A DNA stretch of 64,000 nt from an uncultured Lachnospiraceae bacterium (GTDB lineage: Bacteria > Bacillota > Clostridia > Lachnospirales > Lachnospiraceae): NCBI GenBank assembly GCA_910578885.1, contig CAJTSH010000016.1:1-64000 (forward strand), given 5' to 3'. Positions 1 through 5,677 of this stretch are shown here, in pieces. Position 1 is the first letter of the stretch. Every line of letters begins with the position of its first letter. A model generated the notes under the pieces. The model was not told where the DNA came from and did no database searches. It saw only the letters and a list, made by a program, of their open reading frames with translations. The translations under genes and the position numbers were made by a program.

Positions 1-48
1 ATCTTTGTGGACATCCAGCCCACAGGAAATTTCCAGAAGGTCTTTCAT
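1..48 (-). mobile_element. IS110-family transposase, first 16 codons (truncated by window edge)
   Basis: The minus strand reads MKDLLEISCGLDVHKD from an ATG at 48-46 and then leaves the window. The GLDVHKD string is the characteristic start of IS110-family DEDD transposases, and its first Asp is the first catalytic acidic residue. A GGAG ribosome binding site lies nine bases before this ATG. An upstream in-frame ATG at 57-55 directly abuts the GGAG and is a less likely start. Only the N-terminus is visible, so intactness cannot be judged. IS110 elements use a RuvC-like DEDD domain plus a catalytic serine near the C-terminus and are guided by an RNA from the element end. Family assignment rests on this short motif plus the layout of the adjacent non-coding region. 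Confidence 0.72.
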
Positions 49-222
49 ACAGAGCATCTCCTTTGCAATAGAATGGGCAGGAGATTTGCCCGAGGTGATA
101 CGGACTTTGCTACTCGTGCTAACCATAAAAGGCGCGACAATATGCTGTGCTCAAGGGCAAAACATTTACGTTGAAAAACGGGGTGCAGATCCTCCAAGGT
201 GCGTCCAAACTTAATCCTGCCT
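49..222 (-). ncRNA. candidate IS110 bridge RNA (5' non-coding end of the element)
   Basis: Upstream of the transposase start the minus strand has about 190 bases without a credible gene. A TATAAT box reads leftward at 234-229 with no good -35 partner. Transcription from it would start near 222 and give about 174 nt before the transposase ATG. In IS621-type IS110 elements the bridge RNA lies in this position, is about this length, and its promoter is completed only when the circularised element joins both ends; a -10 lacking a -35 fits that. Visible pairing on the minus strand includes GGGCA/TGCCC (about 76-92) and CGTT/AACG. The guide loops were not assigned. The element end is inferred to lie near 235-250. 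Confidence 0.45.
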
Positions 223-401
223 AAAACTATTATAAATCAAGACAGGAAGCTAAAACAGTAGTGGAGCCAGCCCCTCTTATTTTCATTATAGGCTGTGATA
301 ACCCTTCATGATTCGTTGATAATTCAATAGACTTTATACTCTGGATGTGATATACTTCTGCTTAATGACAATGGATAATCACACAAGGAGCGTGATATAA
401 T
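223..401. other. non-coding stretch between IS110 end and the 94-aa gene
   Basis: No gene is seen. It holds the presumed IS110 left end, the left arm of an inverted repeat (318-336), and a GGAG ribosome binding site at about 387 for the gene at 402. Confidence 0.6.
318..336 (+). repeat. left arm of inverted repeat flanking the 94-aa gene
   Basis: GATAATTCAATAGACTTTA is the reverse complement, with one mismatch, of 727-745. The arms lie 18 nt and more outside the gene at 402-686 and frame about 430 bp. No target duplication was recognised. Confidence 0.75.
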
Positions 402-686
402 ATGTCTTTGACAAATGAAGACTTAATAGCAATCAGTCAATTACTTGATGACAGATTAAAACCTATCAATGACAGGCTTGACAAGATGGATGACAGGCTT
501 GACAAGACGGACAGCAGATTGGACGTAATAGAAATGAAGCAAGACATAGCAACAAAGAAAATTGATGATTTACGGCTTGATGTAGCAATTTCCGAAAGAG
601 ATATTAGAAGAGATATTCATAAACTTAATGATGGGATGGAAACAGTTGTCGAAGTATTAAAACAACATGAACTGTTACCACGATAA
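402..686 (+). CDS. small coiled-coil protein of unknown function
   Basis: The predicted protein has 94 aa, no signal peptide and no membrane segment. Residues about 15-60 contain repeated units of the form DRLDKxDxRLD, a heptad-like pattern that predicts a coiled coil, probably a homo-oligomer. The start is supported by a GGAG about 12 bases upstream. Similar short DRLD-repeat proteins are common hypothetical genes in Lachnospiraceae accessory regions; no function is known to me. The gene is followed by a hairpin with a T tract (722-766) and lies between inverted repeats at 318-336 and 727-745, so it may be a small mobile cassette. It is convergent with the endolysin gene. Confidence 0.7.
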   Translation: MSLTNEDLIAISQLLDDRLKPINDRLDKMDDRLDKTDSRLDVIEMKQDIATKKIDDLRLDVAISERDIRRDIHKLNDGMETVVEVLKQHELLPR

Positions 687-721
687 CCAAACAACCGCAT
701 AACTGGATATATCACAACAAA

Positions 722-766
722 GGGTGTAAAGTCTATTGAATCATCAAGATTTTTACACCTTTTTAA
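722..766 (+). terminator. terminator-like hairpin after the 94-aa gene
   Basis: GGTGTAAA pairs with TTTACACC across an 18-nt loop and is followed by TTTTT. The loop contains most of the right arm of the inverted repeat. Confidence 0.65.
727..745 (-). repeat. right arm of inverted repeat flanking the 94-aa gene
   Basis: TAAAGTCTATTGAATCATC is the reverse complement of 318-336 with one mismatch. Confidence 0.75.
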
Positions 767-846
767 TTTGGAGATTTAGGCATATGAAGTATTTCAAAAT
801 GTAAGCGTATTAGAAGATTAATGAAGCTTTGGGATAGTCCCAACAA

Positions 847-879
847 ATAAGCTGGTATGCTGTTAAAACACCAGCTTAT
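847..879 (-). terminator. terminator at the end of the phage-like operon
   Basis: ATAAGCTGGT and ACCAGCTTAT form a perfect 10-bp stem with a 13-nt loop. On the minus strand it is followed by TTGTTGGG, a weak T tract. It lies just after the endolysin stop codon. Confidence 0.6.
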
Positions 880-893
880 CTGTTTGGCTTTTA

Positions 894-1811
894 TCATCCT
901 ATCACATTCAACCGCTGCCCTACATAAATCCTGTCTGCATCCTTGATTCCATTCAATCTCTGTAAGTTTGCAACCGTTGTTCCGTATGCTTTGGCAATCC
1001 GGCTCAATGTATCGCCGGATTGAACAACATATATAGTATCCGGCGCAGTCTGCTGTCCGGTTCCGCTTACCGTTCCGCCGTCTGCAATCAGATAGCTTCT
1101 TGTATCTGGTCCGCATTTACCGTCTGTGAGGATCTTGCAGGAAGCTTGAAATGTCCTCAGGGCTTTGTCAGATGCCGGACCGAATCTTCCGTCAATTTCG
1201 ATATCGTAACCGGCTTCCCTAAGTTCCCACTGAACCCATTTGACATCATCTCCGTTCATGACCGCCAGACCTGTGACATATTGGATTGTTCTGGCAGGCA
1301 TTGGATAAGGATTCTTTTCCCTTTCTGTCGTTTCGGTTGCTGCCGGTTGGATTGCCAGTGCGGAATCTCTGATTACTAATAATTCTGTGAAAGCCCCGGA
1401 TCTGTTCTCAAAGGCGGAAATTTTCATATCAGTCTTGGTGCTTGCGGCTTCGTATATCTTTAAGCCGTCTCCGATGTATGCGATATGGCCGGAGCGCCAG
1501 ATTGCCATTCCCGGTTTTGCATTCGCCTTTGCTACCGGTAAACGCTCTACCGCAGTGCTCCTAAGCTGCGCCGAACCCATATGCGGGATTCCCAGCACAG
1601 TGCACACGAAACCGGAGCAGTCGATTGCCTGATAGCCCTTGTCGGCGTCCTTTAAGGCTTCTGCCAGATTAATGTAGTTCGGATAGAGTATGCGCAGCTG
1701 ATTTACCAAAGCCGCAGTGTAGGCCTGTCCTTTTGCACCGTAGAGATAGCGGTATCCACTGGTGCACATGTCAAATGCCAGCTGATTGGATGTTGTGATT
1801 GCGTTTGCCAT
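894..1811 (-). CDS. phage-type endolysin: NlpC/P60-like amidase/peptidase, PG-binding and LysM domains
   Basis: The 305-aa protein would cut peptidoglycan during lysis. Residues about 1-150 form a cysteine peptidase/amidase domain: the catalytic Cys is in AIDCSGFVC and the His in RSGHIAYIGDG. Residues about 175-245 match a peptidoglycan_binding_1 fold (VKWVQWELREAGY, DGRFGPAS). Residues about 258-304 are one LysM (YVVQSGDTLSRIAKAYG). There is no signal peptide, as expected for an enzyme released by a holin. A GAGG sequence precedes the ATG. It is the last gene of the leftward RNA polymerase-tail-holin module, and a hairpin terminator follows. Its substrate bond (amide or peptide) cannot be told from sequence alone. 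Confidence 0.88.
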   Translation of the reverse strand: MANAITTSNQLAFDMCTSGYRYLYGAKGQAYTAALVNQLRILYPNYINLAEALKDADKGYQAIDCSGFVCTVLGIPHMGSAQLRSTAVERLPVAKANAKPGMAIWRSGHIAYIGDGLKIYEAASTKTDMKISAFENRSGAFTELLVIRDSALAIQPAATETTEREKNPYPMPARTIQYVTGLAVMNGDDVKWVQWELREAGYDIEIDGRFGPASDKALRTFQASCKILTDGKCGPDTRSYLIADGGTVSGTGQQTAPDTIYVVQSGDTLSRIAKAYGTTVANLQRLNGIKDADRIYVGQRLNVIG

Positions 1812-1865
1812 ATTGGTTTTCCTCGCTTTCTGTTGAATTTATTTTTTCTGAATGTTTTTTATTTA

Positions 1866-1950
1866 ATCGGTCTGGGAAAATATCTTTCCCGACTCGCCGC
1901 GCAGGGCGCATGCAGCTTCTGCTGCTGATTTCCTTATGTGCCACTGTGCA
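1866..1950 (-). repeat. structured dispersed repeat, copy A
   Basis: The minus-strand reading aligns over roughly 85-90 bases with 61477-61565, including the near-identical core GCTGCATGCGCCC. Two hairpins are visible: GGCGCAT/ATGTGCC enclosing GCAG/CTGC, and GGGAAA/TTTCCC flanked by GTC/GAC (1870-1893). It lies in the gap between the 62-aa gene and the endolysin. Confidence 0.65.
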
Positions 1951-1965
1951 AAATAAAGCTACCGT

Positions 1966-1989
1966 CCTCCCTTACGGAAGGACGGCGGG
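1966..1989 (-). terminator. hairpin after the 62-aa gene
   Basis: CCGTCCT and AGGACGG pair around an inner CCTTACGG-like stem. On the minus strand TAGCTTTATTTTG follows. It may be an intercistronic terminator between the 62-aa gene and the endolysin. Confidence 0.55.
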
Positions 1990-1993
1990 TTAT

Positions 1994-2182
1994 TTACTCT
2001 ACTCTCACACAGATAAAATCCGGCTCGGTGAACGCCTTGGTCCGATCTGCGATTTCGTTTTCATAACACCAGAATTCATCATATATCTGCGTATATAATC
2101 CTGATGTATCCAAAACCAAGACCCTCACCATGTCGTCATCCACCTTAATAAAATTTTTTAAATGTAAAATTGCAGTTTCCAT
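1994..2182 (-). CDS. small phage-module protein, function unknown
   Basis: The predicted protein has 62 aa and begins METAILHLKNF. The chosen ATG has AGGAG nine bases upstream; an in-frame ATG nine bases earlier sits directly against the AGGAG and is unlikely. The protein is acidic, soluble and has no signal peptide. It lies between the holin-region proteins and the endolysin and reads the same way, so it is probably part of the lysis or tail segment. I do not recognise a family. Confidence 0.65.
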   Translation of the reverse strand: METAILHLKNFIKVDDDMVRVLVLDTSGLYTQIYDEFWCYENEIADRTKAFTEPDFICVRVE

Positions 2183-2239
2183 AGAACTCATCTCCTTGTC
2201 ATTTTTCGCTTTTGTTTGGTGAGTCCATTATATATTAAG

Positions 2240-2265
2240 TGCTGTCCGATATTTGGGACAGCACG
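2240..2265 (-). terminator. 9-bp hairpin in the lysis region
   Basis: GTGCTGTCC and GGACAGCAC form a perfect 9-bp stem with an 8-nt loop. It is followed on the minus strand by TTAATATATAATGG, which also resembles a -10 box for the 62-aa gene. Confidence 0.5.
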
Positions 2266-2281
2266 TTGTAAAAATTATTAT

Positions 2282-2812
2282 CTATTCATCAACGATTTCC
2301 CATGTAAAGGATTCCGGTTCACAAATCGTATGTACAAAGCTGTTGCTGCCGCCGTGGGCTTCATAGTCCTGTATGAGACCTTCGTAGGATTCCTTATCCA
2401 TTCTGGTCCACTTGCCGGCTTCGTGGTATTTGCGGTATGCCTGGGCAATCCGGTCTTTTAACTTTGCAAGTTCCGAGGCGTCGTTTTTTGCCTCCATGAG
2501 GTTGAGCTTATCAATAATCTGTTCCACGACAGAGGCGACCTTTGATAAATCTTCCTTGATTGCCTGATCATGCCGGATGGATTCCTCCACATCGATGTCC
2601 CGCTGGTTCTCCAGTGAAGACAGCCGTCTCGTCGTGGAGCGCAGCAGTTCGTGGTCTTCGTTTCGTTTCCGCAGCCAGCGGAATTCGATACCGCATTTTT
2701 TGCCGCAGAATTCAATGACATTTACTGTCCATTTTGAGACTTCAACAATGAGAAAGAGACTGATAAAAAGGGAGGGGAAATCGGTTTGGAAAAAAGAGGT
2801 AAACAATTCCAT
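2282..2812 (-). CDS. membrane-anchored coiled-coil protein of the lysis region
   Basis: The 176-aa protein starts with one hydrophobic segment (about residues 8-35). A charged, helical stretch follows, probably a coiled coil (about residues 50-125). The C-terminus is conserved-looking and aromatic-rich (YHEAGKWTRMDKESYEGLI and a SFTWEIVDE end). An AGGAG precedes the ATG. Proteins of this layout sit next to holins and lysins in Clostridia phages; I infer a holin partner, spanin-like or virion-anchoring role, but there is no direct evidence. It starts 15 bases after the phiLC3-type holin gene ends, so the two are probably co-translated from one mRNA. Confidence 0.65.
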   Translation of the reverse strand: MELFTSFFQTDFPSLFISLFLIVEVSKWTVNVIEFCGKKCGIEFRWLRKRNEDHELLRSTTRRLSSLENQRDIDVEESIRHDQAIKEDLSKVASVVEQIIDKLNLMEAKNDASELAKLKDRIAQAYRKYHEAGKWTRMDKESYEGLIQDYEAHGGSNSFVHTICEPESFTWEIVDE

Positions 2813-2826
2813 GCGTTATCTCCTTC

Positions 2827-3099
2827 CTATTCCTTTGGTTTGGTGTAGGTGAGTGCGCCGGAAGAATCGCTAAGACCGCTTGTTGTCGGATCATTTACGG
2901 CGTTCCAGAGAGAAACCAGAACCAGTCCGAGCACGTAGGGATTGCGGATGGCTTCTGAGAGCAGGCTGCCAAGGGCGTTCCAAGTGGTCAGCTCCTGCAT
3001 GGTCAGACCTGCGTAGGCAAGGAGCGGGGTCAGGATTGCTAAGACAAGCTGCGTAAGAAATACAGGATTCTTAAAGCGTACTTTAAAGTTTAATTTCAT
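2827..3099 (-). CDS. phage holin, phiLC3-like
   Basis: The 90-aa protein begins MKLNFKVRFKNPVFLTQLV and has two hydrophobic segments, about residues 12-32 and 52-68. It ends in a NAVNDPTTSGLSDSSGAL-type tail. The N-terminal KVRFKNP and the NDPTT-GLSDS motif are typical of the phiLC3 holin family. The ATG at 3099 has AGGAGG eight bases upstream; an open frame continues further upstream (to 3189) but includes the preceding terminator hairpin and is not used. The holin would form inner membrane holes that release the endolysin. Confidence 0.85.
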   Translation of the reverse strand: MKLNFKVRFKNPVFLTQLVLAILTPLLAYAGLTMQELTTWNALGSLLSEAIRNPYVLGLVLVSLWNAVNDPTTSGLSDSSGALTYTKPKE

Positions 3100-3149
3100 A
3101 TAGGATTCCTCCTTTCTCGGAAAGAATTGGCAGGGGGTATTTGCAGCGT

Positions 3150-3182
3150 AAAAAATAGGAGAGCAGCAAGCGCTGCCCTCCC
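3150..3182 (-). terminator. terminator between tail tube and holin genes
   Basis: On the minus strand GGAG-G-GCAGC pairs with GCTGC-T-CTCC around GCTT, followed by TATTTTTT. It would separate structural from lysis transcripts unless read through. Confidence 0.65.
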
Positions 3183-3192
3183 GGACCAAAGG

Positions 3193-3930
3193 CTACGCAG
3201 TTGCTTCGCCCTCTTCTAAGATGAGATCCAACATATCATCGTTCTCGTTGACTAACAAGTCACAGGTAATCGTGATGGTTGCCGGGTCTCCGTTATTGGA
3301 CATGCCGATGCTCATATTGGACTGAGGAACGGCTTTGTATGCGATGAATTTGTATGGTAACAGCTCATCGTTCTCTGTCTTCATGACAGTATCGCCATAG
3401 ACAGTAAATGCCTTCGGGAAAGAGCTTCCCTTGATGGAAATCTTCTGAGCCTTGTCGGAGAGATCTTTCATGTAGTAGACAACAACCTTGTCTCCGGCAG
3501 CAGCACCGGTAACGGTAACATTCTTATCTTCTACAGTTGCAGTCATTGCCGTACCGCAGTCATCGTCGGCAGCAAATACGTTGACGGATTTTGTATCTGC
3601 AGGAACAGCAGACAATGTGACAGCGCCGCCTTCTGCGACAGTCAGTTCTTCTCTTGCCATAAATTTAGAAGCATTGGATACTTTTCCGCCAGTTAAAAGC
3701 TGATACAGCTTAAAGCTCTGCATCTGCGTTTCGATTGTGAGAGTACCGCCTCTTTCGCCTGAGAAAGCGACGCGCTTCGGATGGCCTTTGCCGCCGTAAG
3801 CGAATACAGACTCACCGGTGATTTCCGTAGTAGACACGTTTGCGTAGTCCATGTTTAAAAAAGGTGTTTTTGTTTCGTAATCCTCAAAGATGAGATCACA
3901 TACTTCTCTGTTTGCAAAAATATTTTCCAT
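3193..3930 (-). CDS. phage tail tube / structural protein
   Basis: The 245-aa protein is rich in beta-strand and small residues. Motifs such as SVFAYGGKGHPKRVAFSGE and the C-terminal SNNGDPATITITCDLLVN resemble myovirus-type tail tube proteins, in which many subunits stack into the inner tube. The middle (about residues 95-160) looks like an inserted Ig-like domain. An AGGAGG lies before the ATG. The tail assembly chaperone-like gene is directly upstream, the usual order in phage structural clusters; the tape measure gene expected nearby is absent. A head-decoration or other virion protein is a possible alternative. Confidence 0.7.
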   Translation of the reverse strand: MENIFANREVCDLIFEDYETKTPFLNMDYANVSTTEITGESVFAYGGKGHPKRVAFSGERGGTLTIETQMQSFKLYQLLTGGKVSNASKFMAREELTVAEGGAVTLSAVPADTKSVNVFAADDDCGTAMTATVEDKNVTVTGAAAGDKVVVYYMKDLSDKAQKISIKGSSFPKAFTVYGDTVMKTENDELLPYKFIAYKAVPQSNMSIGMSNNGDPATITITCDLLVNENDDMLDLILEEGEATA

Positions 3931-3948
3931 TTTGCGTCCTCCTTAAAA

Positions 3949-4680
3949 TTATAAATTTTGTTTATACCATTCGTTGCCTTTGAATGTGTTTTTGGCATTT
4001 CCATAAGCAGCTACGGACATTTTCTGGATGTCGAAGTAGACATTTGCCTGCTCTTTTTTGAACTGCTCATAGAATTGATAAATGGTCAGGTCCCAGATAT
4101 TGATAAAGTTGATGGAGTTGCTTTTGACGGCAAGCGCCGTTACCAGATTCGGTAAATCCACATCTTTATCGTGGGTAGATTTTTTGGAAATACGCTGTCT
4201 GCCCCGTTGGAGCTTTTCAAGTATTTCCTTTGCGCGTTTGTTTTTTACATTGGTGACGTCCGTTTCGGCGTCGGAACGGCTGACGCCGCATCGCTGTAAA
4301 ATCACGTCGCATAATTCGGAAAAGTTGTCCCTATGTATGATGCCAGCGAGAGATTGTTCTTCATTTCCGTTTGATTTGCGGAAGGTTAGGAAGGCAGAAT
4401 TTTCTTTGTTCCAAATCACCGTTTCCTCAAAAAAGAAATTGAACATTTTCTCATAGGAATTTTGTAGGTTCTGCTCAGATGCTATCAGGTCAAACATAGA
4501 AATGTCTTTCTGACCGCAATATGTCTGCGGCGTCATGAGAAGAAGCTGTAGATAGAGATTGTAGGTCTGCCATGTGACAGAAGGATTCCAGATTTCCCTT
4601 AAGGTCGGAGCTTTGATGGCTCCGACGGCGGTAAGAGAAAATGGATAGGGAGATATGAGAGTAGCATAATCTAATTTCAT
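3949..4680 (-). CDS. probable phage tail assembly chaperone-like protein
   Basis: The 243-aa protein has an N-terminal PYPFSLTAVGAIKAPTLREIWN motif and a C-terminal INIWDLTIYQFYEQFKK segment, then a GNAKNTFKGNEWYKQNL end. From memory this combination recurs in proteins placed between tail tube and tape measure genes of large gut phages, where a chaperone holds the tape measure during tail assembly. No signal peptide or membrane segment is seen. AGGAGG precedes the ATG. The assignment is by pattern and position, and no tape measure partner exists here, so its present role is open. Confidence 0.55.
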   Translation of the reverse strand: MKLDYATLISPYPFSLTAVGAIKAPTLREIWNPSVTWQTYNLYLQLLLMTPQTYCGQKDISMFDLIASEQNLQNSYEKMFNFFFEETVIWNKENSAFLTFRKSNGNEEQSLAGIIHRDNFSELCDVILQRCGVSRSDAETDVTNVKNKRAKEILEKLQRGRQRISKKSTHDKDVDLPNLVTALAVKSNSINFINIWDLTIYQFYEQFKKEQANVYFDIQKMSVAAYGNAKNTFKGNEWYKQNL

Positions 4681-4750
4681 GTAAATTCCTCCTTAAAAGT
4701 TCCATTAGGATGTCCTTTTCCTATAACGTATATATACATACAAAAAAACC

Positions 4751-5677
4751 TTAGTTTTCATTGTAAATATAGGCTTTATCGGCATTTTCTAATTGTGGTT
4801 GTCTCCTTTTATTATATTTTTTATATCTGCCCTTTCGCCGGATTTCGGAGCAAAGAGGGCAGTAGATTTGACGATTGTGCTTTTTTTCAAATAATCTCTG
4901 GCAGCTTTGGCATCTGGAATATCCAAATCGGGTCGTTTGCGGCAGTCCGTAATAATGTTTTTGGTAATTTTTAAAATATCCGTCCAGTCCTTGGCAGAAG
5001 TAGCGGATACAATAGTTGTCCTCAGCCCAGAGAGCAGTGTCCACATGCAGCATGGATTTATCTTCGTAATCATCCATATTGATGTAATGTTCGAAGAGTT
5101 TTTTAAAATACTGTTCGGTTATTTTCTTATAATCATTCCATGACAGATCCATTTTCTGCTTGGCAGACAGCTCCTTTATCATAAGGGAGGCTGCAATCGC
5201 ATCATCGATTGCAGCGGTAACGTCATCCGGTTCCATCTCTTCTCCTTTTATCCATTGGAGATATAAGGTCTTGGGGAGACGGATGGAGTCCATGTATTCC
5301 CTCTTTAAACAAACCTCCCCGTCAAACAGATTTGTGTAGAGATTATTTATTTTCTGCCGTATCAGGCTGGCGTAGTCCGTTTCCTTTGTCATGGAGCGGT
5401 AGGAGGTATAGGGAACCTCCGACCATGCATCGAATATCTGTCCCAGCTCTGTAGAAAGCAGTTCCTTTTTGACGCGGAAACGGATGTTTTTTTTGACGAC
5501 TTTGCGCTTATTTGCGTTTGTCCAGATAGAAGAGCAGAAGGAAGCAAAAATCTCATCCCGCTCCTGTTTCGATTCCGCAAATTGATAGTCTTCTAAAATT
5601 TCATACAGGTATTTATTTTCTGTCTGATAAATGGTTCTCACACTCCTTAAAAAAATAATGCTTGCCGAGATATTCAT
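4751..5677 (-). CDS. zinc-ribbon protein overlapping the RNA polymerase gene
   Basis: The 308-aa predicted protein is mostly helical and charged. The C-terminal ~50 residues contain CxxC (SRCQSCQRLF) and CPLC pairs, a four-Cys zinc ribbon, followed by a very basic tail (RRKGRYKKYNKRR) suited to nucleic acid binding. The start is uncertain. The ATG at 5677 overlaps the polymerase gene by 65 bases and has only a weak ribosome site. A strong AAGGAG lies at 5644-5639, just one base before an in-frame GTG and ten before an ATT. Its position immediately after the polymerase suggests an accessory or specificity factor for that enzyme; this is inference. Confidence 0.65.
   Translation of the reverse strand: MNISASIIFLRSVRTIYQTENKYLYEILEDYQFAESKQERDEIFASFCSSIWTNANKRKVVKKNIRFRVKKELLSTELGQIFDAWSEVPYTSYRSMTKETDYASLIRQKINNLYTNLFDGEVCLKREYMDSIRLPKTLYLQWIKGEEMEPDDVTAAIDDAIAASLMIKELSAKQKMDLSWNDYKKITEQYFKKLFEHYINMDDYEDKSMLHVDTALWAEDNYCIRYFCQGLDGYFKNYQKHYYGLPQTTRFGYSRCQSCQRLFEKKHNRQIYCPLCSEIRRKGRYKKYNKRRQPQLENADKAYIYNEN

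Noticed and set aside
5..214. 69-aa plus-strand ORF at the left edge
   Set aside because: It is antisense to the IS110 transposase start and its non-coding end, has no ribosome site and no recognisable features.
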